From: Bacteroidales bacterium | GTDB taxonomy: Bacteria; Bacteroidota; Bacteroidia; Bacteroidales; Bacteroidaceae | Length of the DNA stretch: 64,000 nt | Assembly (NCBI GenBank): GCA_015060885.1 | Contig: SUXO01000007.1 | Location: forward strand, 1 to 64,000 | Direction of reading: 5' to 3' | Shown here: piece after piece, positions 8,151 to 16,798 of the stretch | How positions within the stretch are numbered: position 1 is the stretch's first letter | Layout of the letters: each line of letters starts with the position of its first letter | The notes under the pieces: model-generated | Told to the model about the DNA's origin: nothing | The model's database searches: none | What the model saw: only the letters and a program-made list of their open reading frames with translations | Made by a program: the position numbers and the translations under genes

Positions 8151-8591
8151 ATGAAAAGGATTTTATTAGTATTAGCGACTGTTTTTTCTCTTGGTGTTTT
8201 CAACGCAAGTGCCGACAATGACAAAATTATTGCAAAAGAGGCTCTTCCTGCCGATGCACAGGCTTTTATCAATACTCACTTTGCCGGCTCGAAAGTTTCG
8301 TACGCAAAATTGGAGCGCGACCTCTTCGAGCAGTCCTACGAGGTGGTATTTACCGACGGTGTAAAATTGGAGTTCAACCGCAAGGGCGCCTGGAAGGATG
8401 TCGATTGCCGTTATGGCGAGGTTCCCTCTGCAATTGTTCCGCAGGCGATAAGGGATTATGTAAAGGCCAACTATCCCGATGCGAAAATTCTGAAAATAGA
8501 GCGTAATTCAAGAGATTACGATGTGAAGCTGTCCAACCGTCTGGAACTCACATTCGATAAACGTTATAATATAATTGATATCGACGATTAA
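8151..8591 (+). CDS. Exported PepSY-like (DUF2874) protein
   Basis: A 146-residue protein with a clear signal peptide (about residues 1-21, cleavage after NASA). The mature part consists of two consecutive PepSY-like halves: one starting LPADAQAFINTHF and the second IVPQAIRDYVKANYPDAKI, each followed by a strand pattern such as YEVVFTDGVKLEFN and YDVKLSNRLELTF. This two-repeat form is the DUF2874/PF11396 family of Bacteroidota. Members are exported and of unknown molecular role, with a fold related to beta-lactamase-inhibitor-like modules. It follows a two-component system and carries the same direct repeat upstream, and is probably co-transcribed with the lipoprotein gene 36 bases downstream. 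Confidence 0.85.
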   Translation: MKRILLVLATVFSLGVFNASADNDKIIAKEALPADAQAFINTHFAGSKVSYAKLERDLFEQSYEVVFTDGVKLEFNRKGAWKDVDCRYGEVPSAIVPQAIRDYVKANYPDAKILKIERNSRDYDVKLSNRLELTFDKRYNIIDIDD

Positions 8592-8627
8592 ACCCGATGT
8601 GTCATAAAATTTAAAAAGTAATAGAGT

Positions 8628-9086
8628 ATGAAAAAAGTTCTTTTGGCAGTGCTTGCCTTGCCTTTGGCTATGCTGGTGGCTTGTGGTGGTGATGATGATA
8701 ATAACGATGGTGCTGTTGCGGCGGTGTTGCTTAACGATGCTATTGCAGGTTACATTCAGACACACTATCCGGGTGCGGTTATAAACAGTATTGAGATGGA
8801 GCCCGGTGGTCTTGTCGATGTGGATATTACGCACGATGCAACCGCAAAGGATGTCTATTTCACGACAAACGGCAGCTGGGTGCTTACCAAATGGGATGTG
8901 AATGTTTCCACTTTGCCTGTTTTGGTTACCGATGCGGTGTCTGTCGCTTATCCCGATTACCTTATAGATGATGCCGATTTCGTGCAGTCGCCTTCGGGCA
9001 ATTATTACGAGATAAACATAGAGAAGGGCAATTTTGAGAAGAATTTGAAAGTAGCGCTCGATGGCAGCTCGGTCGAAGAGATATAG
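8628..9086 (+). CDS. PepSY-like lipoprotein
   Basis: A 152-residue protein with a type II signal peptide and lipobox LVAC at Cys19, followed by GGDDDNND, an acidic Asp/Asn-rich linker common in surface or periplasmic Bacteroidota lipoproteins. The rest again has two PepSY-like units, AIAGYIQTHYPGAVI and VLVTDAVSVAYPDYLI, so it is a membrane-anchored relative of the preceding gene. The pair forms one operon that ends at a strong terminator (9117-9150). A role as periplasmic sensor or inhibitor linked to the neighbouring kinase is inference. Confidence 0.85.
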   Translation: MKKVLLAVLALPLAMLVACGGDDDNNDGAVAAVLLNDAIAGYIQTHYPGAVINSIEMEPGGLVDVDITHDATAKDVYFTTNGSWVLTKWDVNVSTLPVLVTDAVSVAYPDYLIDDADFVQSPSGNYYEINIEKGNFEKNLKVALDGSSVEEI

Positions 9087-9116
9087 TTTAATATTTATCA
9101 TAGTTTTTGAGTGGAG

Positions 9117-9150
9117 GAGCATACCGGTTGTCCGGTATGCTCTTTTTTTT
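9117..9150 (+). terminator. Rho-independent terminator of the PepSY operon
   Basis: An 11-bp stem GAGCATACCGG / CCGGTATGCTC with loop TTGT, followed by eight T. Confidence 0.9.
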
Positions 9151-9196
9151 GTTCTGTTTAATAGGCTTGTCCGTTCCAAAAATTACAGAATTTATT

Positions 9197-9226
9197 TTGT
9201 ATTACTGCCGCTTTGCGTTAACTTTG
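9197..9226 (+). promoter_or_regulatory. Promoter of the metF operon
   Basis: TTG (9197-9199), a 19-base spacer and TAACTTTG (9219-9226): an exact match to the Bacteroidetes sigma-factor consensus. A leader of about 70 bases follows and contains a small hairpin (GCGGT 9255-9259 with ACCGC 9282-9286, and GCCC 9268-9271 with GGGC 9275-9278). Confidence 0.75.
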
Positions 9227-9305
9227 CGATAGATGCAAAAACGCACTTTTTTAAGCGGTTGTATGTAGCCCCGTGGGCAACACCGCAAAAACAATACAGA
9301 AAACA

Positions 9306-10253
9306 ATGAGAGTAATCGACAGCATAAATTCCGCAAAGAACACAGCCTTCTCCTTTGAGGTGCTGCCACCCGTAAAGGGTACGGGAGCAACTAAACTCTT
9401 TGGCGACATAGAGCGGTTGATGGAGTTTAATCCCAAATACATAAACATAACGACACACCATAGCGAGCCCTTGTATGTCGATATGGGCAACGGGCTGTTC
9501 AAGCGTACCACCATACGCCGTCGTCCCGGAACTGTTGCCATAGCAACGGCAATACATCACCGTTTCGGTGTTCCTGTGGTGCCGCATATATTGTGCAACG
9601 GCTATTCGTTGGGCGAAACAGAGTATGTGCTCATAGACCTCCAACTGTCGGGCATAACTGACATCCTGGTTCTGCGTGGCGACAAATGCAAGGGTGGCAG
9701 TGAGCAGCAGTGCGAGTCGCACAGGCACGCAATTGACCTTCTGCGCCAGGTGAACCGTTTCAACGAGGGCTTTTTTATCGACGGCACGCAAATGAAGGAG
9801 CGTGGCGAGCGTTTCTCGTGTGGTGTAGCTTGTTATCCCGAAAAGCACGAAGAGGCTCCCAATATGGAGAGTGACCTTATGGTGCTTAAACAGAAGGCCG
9901 ACGAGGGTGCCGAGTATGCCGTAACACAGATGTTCTTCGACAATAGAAAGTATTTCGACTTTGTGGAGCGTGCCCGTGCAATGGGAATAGAAATTCCCAT
10001 AATACCGGGCATAAAGCCAATGCACCGCCTTTCGCAGTTGAATGTGCTGCCAAAGACTTTCCGTGTCGACCTTCCCGCCGAACTGGTTTCGGCAATGCAG
10101 CAGTGCAAGGACGATGCCGCAGCTGCGCAGGTGGGGCGCGAGTGGGCCATTGCGCAGTGCCGTGAGCTCATTGCAAAGGGTGTTCCCAGTATACATTTTT
10201 ACACAATAAACGCAATGGATAGCGTTTATGAAATTGCAAAGACTATTTATTGA
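9306..10253 (+). CDS. metF: Methylenetetrahydrofolate reductase
   Basis: A 315-residue FAD-dependent TIM-barrel enzyme that reduces 5,10-methylene-THF to 5-methyl-THF for methionine synthesis. The N-terminal FSFEVLPPVKG carries the catalytic Glu at the end of the first strand. TTHHSE, the DILVLRGD segment and TQMFFDNRKYFDFVERAR are all characteristic. The ATG at 9306 is preferred because it puts the start just before the first barrel strand; the frame extends to 9273 without support. The stop overlaps the holB start (TGATG). The leader hairpin may matter for regulation, but no known riboswitch class is recognised there. Confidence 0.93.
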   Translation: MRVIDSINSAKNTAFSFEVLPPVKGTGATKLFGDIERLMEFNPKYINITTHHSEPLYVDMGNGLFKRTTIRRRPGTVAIATAIHHRFGVPVVPHILCNGYSLGETEYVLIDLQLSGITDILVLRGDKCKGGSEQQCESHRHAIDLLRQVNRFNEGFFIDGTQMKERGERFSCGVACYPEKHEEAPNMESDLMVLKQKADEGAEYAVTQMFFDNRKYFDFVERARAMGIEIPIIPGIKPMHRLSQLNVLPKTFRVDLPAELVSAMQQCKDDAAAAQVGREWAIAQCRELIAKGVPSIHFYTINAMDSVYEIAKTIY

Positions 10254-11395
10254 TGGCTTTTTCATTCGGTGACATAATAGGGCAGGAGAGGGTTGTGGAG
10301 CAGTTGCGGCGCAGTGTCGACGAGAACCGCCTAGCCCACGCATTGCTCATTACCGGCCCACGCGGTAACGGCAAGCTGCCCATTGCAGTGGCTCTTGCCA
10401 AGTATCTGCTGTGTGGCAACAAAGCCGGTGGCGAGGCGTGCGACTGTTGTCCCACCTGTGTGAAGGTGAACAAGCTCATACACACCGACCTGCACTTTGT
10501 TTTCCCGGTGAAAAAGAAGAAAAACAGCAGTTCCGACTCGGCACCTGTGAGCGACGACTACATACAGGAGTGGCGCGAACTGCTCACGAAGAACCCTTAC
10601 TTCGGGTACGATGCCTGGTTACAGAAACTCGATGTCGACAACCAGCAGCCTATGATATACGAGCGCGAGAGTGGCGAAATTCTGCATAAACTCTCGATGC
10701 ACTCCCGCGAAGGCGGTTGGAAGGTGGTGATAATATGGTTGCCCGAAAAGATGAAAGAGGCCGGCTCGAACAAGTTGCTTAAAATAATAGAGGAACCACC
10801 ACAGGATACTCTTTTCATTCTTGTGAGCGAGGAGCCCGACCACATACTGCCCACAATATTGAGCCGTACACAACGCATAGATGTTCCCCGAATATTGCAA
10901 GAGGATATGAAACGTGCTCTTGTGTCGCGTTACGGCCTCACAGCCGACGATGCGGCGCAGATAGCGCAGCAGTGCGGCGGCGACGTGGAAAAGGCCGAAG
11001 AACTGCTCTCGCTCAACGAGGAGAAGGCTCTCTATCTTGAACTCTTTGCCCAGCTTATGCGTGCGGCTTATGCCCGCAACATACGCGATATGAAGCAGTG
11101 GAGCGAGCGGGTGGCGGCAATGGGCCGCGAGAGGCAGAAACGTATGCTCGAATATTGCCAGCGTATGATACGCGAGAATTTCATAATGAATTTCAAGCGC
11201 GACGAAATGCTATGTCTGTCGGCCGACGAGCGTAACTTCTCGGTGCGTTTCTCTCCCTTTGTGAACGAACGTAATATATTCGGCATTATGGAAGAACTTT
11301 CCGAGGCCGCGCGACATATTGAACAGAATGTTAATGCAAAAATGGTCTTCTTTGACACTTCGTTGAGGATGATTGTTTGGATAAAGAACCGTTAA
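10253..11395 (+). CDS. holB: DNA polymerase III delta' subunit
   Basis: A 380-residue clamp-loader subunit. The N-terminal AAA+ segment has a P-loop-like GPRGNGKLPIAVALAKYL that departs from the usual GKS/T, as is common in delta', which does not hydrolyse ATP. A zinc module follows with cysteines in CDCCPTC, and the later region EEPPQDTLFILVS and TILSRTQRI is typical. A charged insert (KKKKNSSSD) lies after the zinc module. The ATG at 10253 shares one base with the metF stop. ricT follows immediately, an arrangement widespread in Bacteroidota. Confidence 0.9.
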   Translation: MAFSFGDIIGQERVVEQLRRSVDENRLAHALLITGPRGNGKLPIAVALAKYLLCGNKAGGEACDCCPTCVKVNKLIHTDLHFVFPVKKKKNSSSDSAPVSDDYIQEWRELLTKNPYFGYDAWLQKLDVDNQQPMIYERESGEILHKLSMHSREGGWKVVIIWLPEKMKEAGSNKLLKIIEEPPQDTLFILVSEEPDHILPTILSRTQRIDVPRILQEDMKRALVSRYGLTADDAAQIAQQCGGDVEKAEELLSLNEEKALYLELFAQLMRAAYARNIRDMKQWSERVAAMGRERQKRMLEYCQRMIRENFIMNFKRDEMLCLSADERNFSVRFSPFVNERNIFGIMEELSEAARHIEQNVNAKMVFFDTSLRMIVWIKNR

Positions 11396-12562
11396 ATGAA
11401 CGATAAATTGAAATATAAAGAGTGTAATCACTGTGCCGGTATCTGCTGCGAGGGTTGCGGCAAAATGGATGCGCCATTGAACACTTTCGATTGGCTGGCC
11501 GGTGTGCCCGGCAACGAGGAGTATACCGACATTGTGGAGGTACAGTTCAAGAACACCCGCAAGGGGTATTACAAGAACAGCAACAATCTTCCCTTGAAGA
11601 AGGGTGATGTCGTTGCAGTGGAGGCTACTCCCGGCCACGACATAGGAACGGTTACGATGACCGGCCGTCTTGTGCTTTTACAGTTGAAAAAGACACGTCT
11701 TACACCCGAAAGCGAGTTCAAACGCATATACCGCAAGGCAAAACCGGTGGATATTGAGAAGTACGAGGAGGCAAAGGCCCGCGAACACGACACAATGATA
11801 CGTTCGCGCCAGATAGCGAAGGAGCTGGAACTCGATATGAAAATAGGTGATGTGGAGTATCAGGGCGACGGGCAGAAGGCTATCTTCTATTACATTGCCG
11901 ATAACCGTGTCGATTTCCGTCAGCTCATAAAGGTGCTTGCCGATACCTTCAAGATAAAAATCGAGATGAAGCAGATTGGTGCCCGTCAGGAGGCCGGCCG
12001 CATTGGTGGAATAGGTCCTTGTGGCAGAGAGTTATGTTGTGCCACCTTCACCACCAATTTTATCTCCGTTTCCACTTCGGCTGCACGTTTCCAGGACATA
12101 TCGCTCAATCCGCAGAAACTGGCAGGGCAGTGCGCCAAGCTCAAATGCTGCCTTAACTACGAGGTTGATACATATGTCGAGGCTTCACGTGCTTTCCCCT
12201 CACGCGACATTGAACTTGAAACTGCCGACAGCACATATTTCTTCTTTAAAGCCGATATATTGCGTGGCGAGGTTACATACTCCACCGACAAACACATCCC
12301 GGCCAATCTCGTTACAATAAGCGCACGCCGTGCCAATGCCATCATAGAGATGAACAAGCGTGGCGAGAAGCCTGCAAGCCTCGATGCTTCGGGTGTTGCC
12401 GAAACGAAACGTTCGGTCGACCTGCTCGAACAGGAGAATATTAACCGTTTCGACAACACGGGCAAGAACAAGAAACGCAAGAAAGGGCACGGTGGCAAGC
12501 GTCACGACAATCATCGCGGCAACAACAATGGCAAGGGCGGCAAACCTCAGAAACAGGAGTAG
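11396..12562 (+). CDS. ricT: PSP1-domain protein RicT (YaaT-like)
   Basis: A 388-residue protein. The N-terminal cysteine cluster CNHCAGICCEGCGK is followed by the PSP1 domain (about 75-275), whose core includes ARQEAGRIGGIGPCGRELCC and CAKLKCCLNYE. The conserved cysteines fit iron-sulfur or zinc binding. In Bacillus the homologue forms the RicAFT complex that affects RNA maturation; the role in Bacteroidota is unproven. The last 60 residues are low-complexity Lys/His/Asn/Gly (KNKKRKKGHGGKRHDNHRG), probably unstructured and nucleic-acid binding. Its 3' end overlaps the start of gldH by 35 bases. Confidence 0.88.
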   Translation: MNDKLKYKECNHCAGICCEGCGKMDAPLNTFDWLAGVPGNEEYTDIVEVQFKNTRKGYYKNSNNLPLKKGDVVAVEATPGHDIGTVTMTGRLVLLQLKKTRLTPESEFKRIYRKAKPVDIEKYEEAKAREHDTMIRSRQIAKELELDMKIGDVEYQGDGQKAIFYYIADNRVDFRQLIKVLADTFKIKIEMKQIGARQEAGRIGGIGPCGRELCCATFTTNFISVSTSAARFQDISLNPQKLAGQCAKLKCCLNYEVDTYVEASRAFPSRDIELETADSTYFFFKADILRGEVTYSTDKHIPANLVTISARRANAIIEMNKRGEKPASLDASGVAETKRSVDLLEQENINRFDNTGKNKKRKKGHGGKRHDNHRGNNNGKGGKPQKQE

Positions 12563-13040
12563 AGCTCTTCTGCTGCTTTCGGCAGTGGTGCTGTTGCTAT
12601 CTTCGTGCGACGGCTCGCTTGTGCACTCCTACCGCTCAACAGGCGGCGAGTGGCACAGGAACGATACCCTTGCGTTTACAAATACCCTTTTGTACAAGGA
12701 AGTGCCTTATATGGAACTTTATGCAGGGGTGCGTTGCAGTGCTGCCTATCCCTATAAGGATTTATGGTTACAGGTTGAACTGCTGTGTGGCGATTCGGCC
12801 ACCGTTGTGTTGCGCGACACGGTGCAGTGTGCAATATATGATACCGATGGCAGGCATCACGGAACAACAGCCGGCACGCTCTATCAGTCGGAACATTTTG
12901 TGACTTCATTGGAACTGCCACACAACACACCCTTTGACGTGCGCATCACACACCTTATGGGCGACACTCTGTTGTGTGGGGTTTACGATGTGGGCATCAG
13001 GCTCGCGTCTCCCTGTCGGCATCAATCCGAAGGAAGGTAA
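12528..13040 (+). CDS. gldH: Gliding motility/T9SS-associated lipoprotein GldH
   Basis: A 170-residue lipoprotein. The N-terminus is Arg-rich (MARAANLRNRSRALL), followed by a hydrophobic stretch ending in the lipobox LLSSC. The mature region, with SLVHSYRSTGGEWHRNDTLAF and LPHNTPFDVRITHLMGDTLLCGVYDVGI, fits the GldH family, needed for gliding and type IX secretion in Flavobacterium and retained in non-gliding Bacteroidales. The start at 12528 was chosen because it gives the lipoprotein signal; it lies inside the 3' end of ricT. The 3' end overlaps the convergent rodA gene by 44 bases. Confidence 0.82.
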   Translation: MARAANLRNRSRALLLLSAVVLLLSSCDGSLVHSYRSTGGEWHRNDTLAFTNTLLYKEVPYMELYAGVRCSAAYPYKDLWLQVELLCGDSATVVLRDTVQCAIYDTDGRHHGTTAGTLYQSEHFVTSLELPHNTPFDVRITHLMGDTLLCGVYDVGIRLASPCRHQSEGR

Positions 13041-14463
13041 AAAGCAGAATCGAGAATCCCAGGAACGACGAACCGCCGTAGCTGAAAAAGGGCAGCGGTA
13101 TGCCTATCACAGGCATAATTCCAAGCACCATTCCCACGTTTATGGTAAAGTGAAAGAAGAATATCGAGGCAAGTGCATACCCGTAGACTCGCCCGAATAT
13201 GTCGTTCTGCCTCTCGGCAAGTGCCATAAGTCTCAGTATGAATATCGCAAACACTATGAGCACTGCGCTTGAACCCAAAAAACCTTGCTCTTCGCCTATG
13301 GTGCAGAAGATGAAATCGGTATCCTGCTCCGGAACATATTTCAGCTTGGTCTGTGTGCCGTTGAGAAACCCTTTGCCGGCGAAGCCTCCCGAACCTATGG
13401 CTATCTTCGATTGGTGTACGTTGTAGCCGGCTCCTGCAAGGTCCTCCTTCAATCCTAAAAGAACCTCTATGCGCACCCTCTGGTGTGGTTTGAGCACGTT
13501 GTGCATAACATAGTCGCACGAACCGAAGAAGGCGAGGGAGCCTACAATGTATGCAGCTACAAAGAGGTTGCGTCCCTCCTTCCGCAGGCGTGCCTGTACA
13601 AGCAGGTAACCTATGTTGAAAGCAAGCAGCAGGTATTGTACTGCCAGAATGTTGAATGCAATGAGATATACGGCTACAAGATAGGTGACAAGGCTTACCC
13701 CGGCATTTACCATAAAGAGTATGCCGAATGTCTTGTGGTGCTTGCACCAGAACTTTACCATTGCAAGCGAGAATACCTGGATGAGCAGTGTAACTGCGTA
13801 TGTGCCTATGTTTATGGGGAGGGTGGCTGACGGTACTTCGCTGTAACGTATTCCCACTACAAAGTAGACCACGGCGCTTATTGCCATAAGCAATATTATT
13901 CCTGTCATTCCTTCGCGGTAAAGTACCAGGAAGAGCGACAGGTAGACAAGTGCGCTTCCCGTCTCTTTCTGTGCCACAATCACAAGCATAGGCAGTACTA
14001 TTATCGCAAGGCACTTTATGAACTGCCTGTTATCCTTTATGTTGAACCCGTATTTCCCCATAAAGGCGGCCAACGCGAGGGTGGTGGCGAACTTCATGAA
14101 TTCGGCCGGTTGCAGGCTGAAAGGGCCCAACGGCAGCCACGAGCGCGAGCCTTTTATGTCGCGTGCCACGAATATGGTTATTATTCCAAGCAGTATGGCT
14201 CCTGCATATATGAGCGGTGCGCAGTCCTTGTATCCGTTCTTGTCGAAACAGAGCAGTACCAGCCCCACCAGCAACGATACTCCCATCCACATGGCCTGCT
14301 TGCCGGTTCTTTCGCTCAAAGCAAAGAAGTCGAGGAAGTCGCTCTCTATGTAGCTGTAACTTGCTCCACAGATACTGAGCCACCCCATTATTGCAAGGGC
14401 GGCGAAGAGTGCCAGCAGCACCCAGTCGATGCGACCGAATATGTTACCTTTCGTCCGAACCAT
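12997..14463 (-). CDS. rodA: SEDS peptidoglycan glycosyltransferase RodA
   Basis: A 488-residue polytopic membrane protein of the SEDS family that polymerises lipid II during cell elongation together with PBP2. About ten membrane segments are visible. Signature regions include SRSWLPLGPFSLQPAEFMKF, QKETGSALVYL and the catalytic-region phrase VPEQDTDFIFCTIGEEQGFLG with the conserved Asp. The C-terminus GIPLPFFSYGGSSFLGF is also diagnostic. It starts within the 3' end of the PBP2 gene (about 20 bases overlap), so the two are coupled. Its 3' end overlaps gldH on the opposite strand. Confidence 0.95.
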   Translation of the reverse strand: MVRTKGNIFGRIDWVLLALFAALAIMGWLSICGASYSYIESDFLDFFALSERTGKQAMWMGVSLLVGLVLLCFDKNGYKDCAPLIYAGAILLGIITIFVARDIKGSRSWLPLGPFSLQPAEFMKFATTLALAAFMGKYGFNIKDNRQFIKCLAIIVLPMLVIVAQKETGSALVYLSLFLVLYREGMTGIILLMAISAVVYFVVGIRYSEVPSATLPINIGTYAVTLLIQVFSLAMVKFWCKHHKTFGILFMVNAGVSLVTYLVAVYLIAFNILAVQYLLLAFNIGYLLVQARLRKEGRNLFVAAYIVGSLAFFGSCDYVMHNVLKPHQRVRIEVLLGLKEDLAGAGYNVHQSKIAIGSGGFAGKGFLNGTQTKLKYVPEQDTDFIFCTIGEEQGFLGSSAVLIVFAIFILRLMALAERQNDIFGRVYGYALASIFFFHFTINVGMVLGIMPVIGIPLPFFSYGGSSFLGFSILLFTFLRIDADRETRA

Positions 14464-16288
14464 AATATATAATCCTTTCCTCTATTGCTTTTGCTTTCTC
14501 TTCACTCTCTTCGCTCAATTTGCCGTTGAGGTACAGTTCCATAATTAGTGCGCCGATGGGCACTCCGTATGTGGCACCGAAGCCTCCGTTCTCGACATAT
14601 ACGGCGATGGCAATCCTGGGGTTGTCCATTGGTGCGAATCCCATAAATGCCGAGTGGTCTTTGCCTCGGTTCTGTGCGGTACCGGTCTTTCCGCACACCT
14701 CCCAGCCGGGGATATTGGCGGCACGGCAGGTTCCGTTAAGCACTGCCTCACGCATACCTTGCACAACAGCTTCGTATGCCTCCTTGCCGGCCAGTGTCTT
14801 TTTTGCAACACGGTACTCCTCCTTTATGGTGTCGCCCTCAATCTTGCTCACAAGGTGCGGTGTTATGTACTCTCCGCGGTTGGCGATGGTTGCGCCCAGG
14901 TTGGCTATCTGCAATGGAGTGAGTGTGACCTCGCCTTGCCCGATTGATATGCTTATTACCGTGGTGGCTTTCCAGTTGCGTCCGTAGTGCGAATTGTAAT
15001 ATTTGGCGTTGGGTATCATCCCTCGCACCTCGCCGGGGAGGTCTATGCCAAGCTTGTATCCGAAGCCCATAGAAACCATATAGTCGCGCCACTTGTCCAT
15101 TGCTTCCTGTGTCGAGGCGTATCTGTTGGAGCCGAACATACGATGCAGGCCCCAGCAGAAATAGGCATTGCACGATGTCGCTATTGCCGGTACAAGCGGT
15201 GTGGGCGAGGAGTGCGGGTGACAACCCAGCTTGAAGTTCTTGAAACGGAAACCGTTGCTGCAAGGGAAGGCTGTCTGTGGGGTTATTATCCCCTCTTCCA
15301 GGAACGTGAGTGCCTGTGAGGTCTTGAATGTGGAGCCGGGCGGGTATGTTCCCATTATGGCACGGTTGAGCAGGGGTTTACGCTTGTCCTGCGACAAGGC
15401 CTTGTGGTTGGCTCCTCGCGCACGGCCTGTGAGCAGCCGGGGGTCGTATGACGGTGCCGACACCATACACAGGATTTCACCCGTTGCAGGCTCAATAGCG
15501 ACAATGCTTCCAATCTTGTTCTTCATAAGTCGCTCGCCAAGCCTCTGCAATTCAATGTCGAGCCCCAGGGTGATATCCTTTCCGCGTGTGGGAAGCGTGT
15601 CGAGTGCTCCGTCGCGGTATTTGCCCTGTATGCGGCCACGCGCATCGCGCAGCAGCATCTCTGTTCCCTTCTGTCCGCGCAGTTCCTCTTCGTATGAAGC
15701 TTCCAACCCCTGTGTACCTATGTAGTCGCCACGTTTGTAGTAAGGGTCTTTGTCAATCTTTCTCTGTGACACCTCGCCGATATCTCCAAAGAGCACTCCG
15801 CCGGCATCGTATTCATATTGTCTTATGGAGCGTTTTCGTACATAGAAGCCGGGGAAACGGAACATCTTCTCCTGGAACTGTGCGAACTCCTCGGCCGGCA
15901 GCTGTGTTATGAATTCCTGTTCGGTGTATGACGAGTAGCCTGGGTTGTATCGGCGGTTGCGTATGCGCTTCATTCTTGTGTCGAACTCTTCACGGGTGAT
16001 GTTCAGTGCCTTGCATAGCTCTAATGTGTCGATATTCTTTGCTTCGCGTGGAACGAAGGTGATGTCATAGGCCGGTCTGTTATATACGAGCAGCTTGCCG
16101 TTGCGGTCATACATAAGGCCACGGGCGGGGTAGAGTGTCTTTTTGTAGAATGCGTTGCTGTCGGCTTTCGACTTGTATTGGTCGCTCAGTATTTGCAGGT
16201 TGAAGAGCTGTGCAATATATATGAAGAGCACCAGGAGCACTGCTCCTGCAAGAATATATTTGCGCTTGTCGTTGCCGTGTATGTTCAT
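14444..16288 (-). CDS. mrdA: Penicillin-binding protein 2 (transpeptidase)
   Basis: A 614-residue class B PBP, partner of RodA. One N-terminal membrane anchor (about 10-33) is followed by the pedestal region, with RGLMYDRNGKLLVYNRP. The transpeptidase domain has SxxK at Ser319-Lys322 (PPGSTFKT), SxN at Ser372-Asn374 (TSCNAYF) and KTG at 534-536 (CGKTGTAQN). All three active-site motifs are intact. The gene follows mreD by 6 bases and overlaps rodA, forming the purH-mreBCD-mrdA-rodA transcription unit for rod-type wall synthesis. Confidence 0.96.
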   Translation of the reverse strand: MNIHGNDKRKYILAGAVLLVLFIYIAQLFNLQILSDQYKSKADSNAFYKKTLYPARGLMYDRNGKLLVYNRPAYDITFVPREAKNIDTLELCKALNITREEFDTRMKRIRNRRYNPGYSSYTEQEFITQLPAEEFAQFQEKMFRFPGFYVRKRSIRQYEYDAGGVLFGDIGEVSQRKIDKDPYYKRGDYIGTQGLEASYEEELRGQKGTEMLLRDARGRIQGKYRDGALDTLPTRGKDITLGLDIELQRLGERLMKNKIGSIVAIEPATGEILCMVSAPSYDPRLLTGRARGANHKALSQDKRKPLLNRAIMGTYPPGSTFKTSQALTFLEEGIITPQTAFPCSNGFRFKNFKLGCHPHSSPTPLVPAIATSCNAYFCWGLHRMFGSNRYASTQEAMDKWRDYMVSMGFGYKLGIDLPGEVRGMIPNAKYYNSHYGRNWKATTVISISIGQGEVTLTPLQIANLGATIANRGEYITPHLVSKIEGDTIKEEYRVAKKTLAGKEAYEAVVQGMREAVLNGTCRAANIPGWEVCGKTGTAQNRGKDHSAFMGFAPMDNPRIAIAVYVENGGFGATYGVPIGALIMELYLNGKLSEESEEKAKAIEERIIYYGSDER

Positions 16289-16294
16289 CCTCTT

Positions 16295-16798
16295 CTATTT
16301 CTTGCGGGTGAAACATTCGAGGACCATAGTGAAGAGCATGGTGAGAATGGTGCTGCCTGCTACGCTTATGAGAAGTGTTACGGGGTATTGTATTGTGAAC
16401 AGTTCCAGCAAGTAGAGCACAAAGTAGAATAGCAGCAGGTTGAACAGGGCGTATGTGGTATATCCACTCCACCCTATGGTGTGTACGCTCGGCACAAAGT
16501 CGTCGGCATTGCCCTTCTGGGTAAATGCGTCGAGGAAGTAGTTGCGTGCAAATGCCAGGGCTGTGGCGGCGCAGGCGTTTATTCCGGGGGTGTTGCCGAA
16601 TATGTCTATCACAAGACCGAAGAGGAAGCCCCATAGCAGCAGTTCGTTGCGCGATGTAAAACGTGGCAGCTTCAACAGGAATATCAGATATATGTGCGCA
16701 GTGGCATAGCCAAACAGGTGTATCTGGCTGAATATCAGCGCTTGTACAAGTGCCAATATTGCAAAATTGCGTATGCGTATGAATAAATCTCTTGTCAT
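16295..16798 (-). CDS. mreD: Rod-shape protein MreD
   Basis: A 167-residue integral membrane protein with about five hydrophobic helices. The family-typical stretch LLWGFLFGLVIDIFGNTPGINACAAT is cut here only by position, with the Asp in the middle of the second or third helix; this is the MreD hallmark in Bacteroidota. It links MreC to the elongation complex in the inner membrane. The start overlaps the end of mreC by 4 bases, and mrdA begins 6 bases after its stop, so the order and spacing leave little doubt. Confidence 0.88.
   Translation of the reverse strand: MTRDLFIRIRNFAILALVQALIFSQIHLFGYATAHIYLIFLLKLPRFTSRNELLLWGFLFGLVIDIFGNTPGINACAATALAFARNYFLDAFTQKGNADDFVPSVHTIGWSGYTTYALFNLLLFYFVLYLLELFTIQYPVTLLISVAGSTILTMLFTMVLECFTRKK

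Noticed and set aside
9255..9286. Known riboswitch in the metF leader
   Set aside because: A small hairpin is present, but none of the conserved cores of SAM or cobalamin riboswitches could be found.
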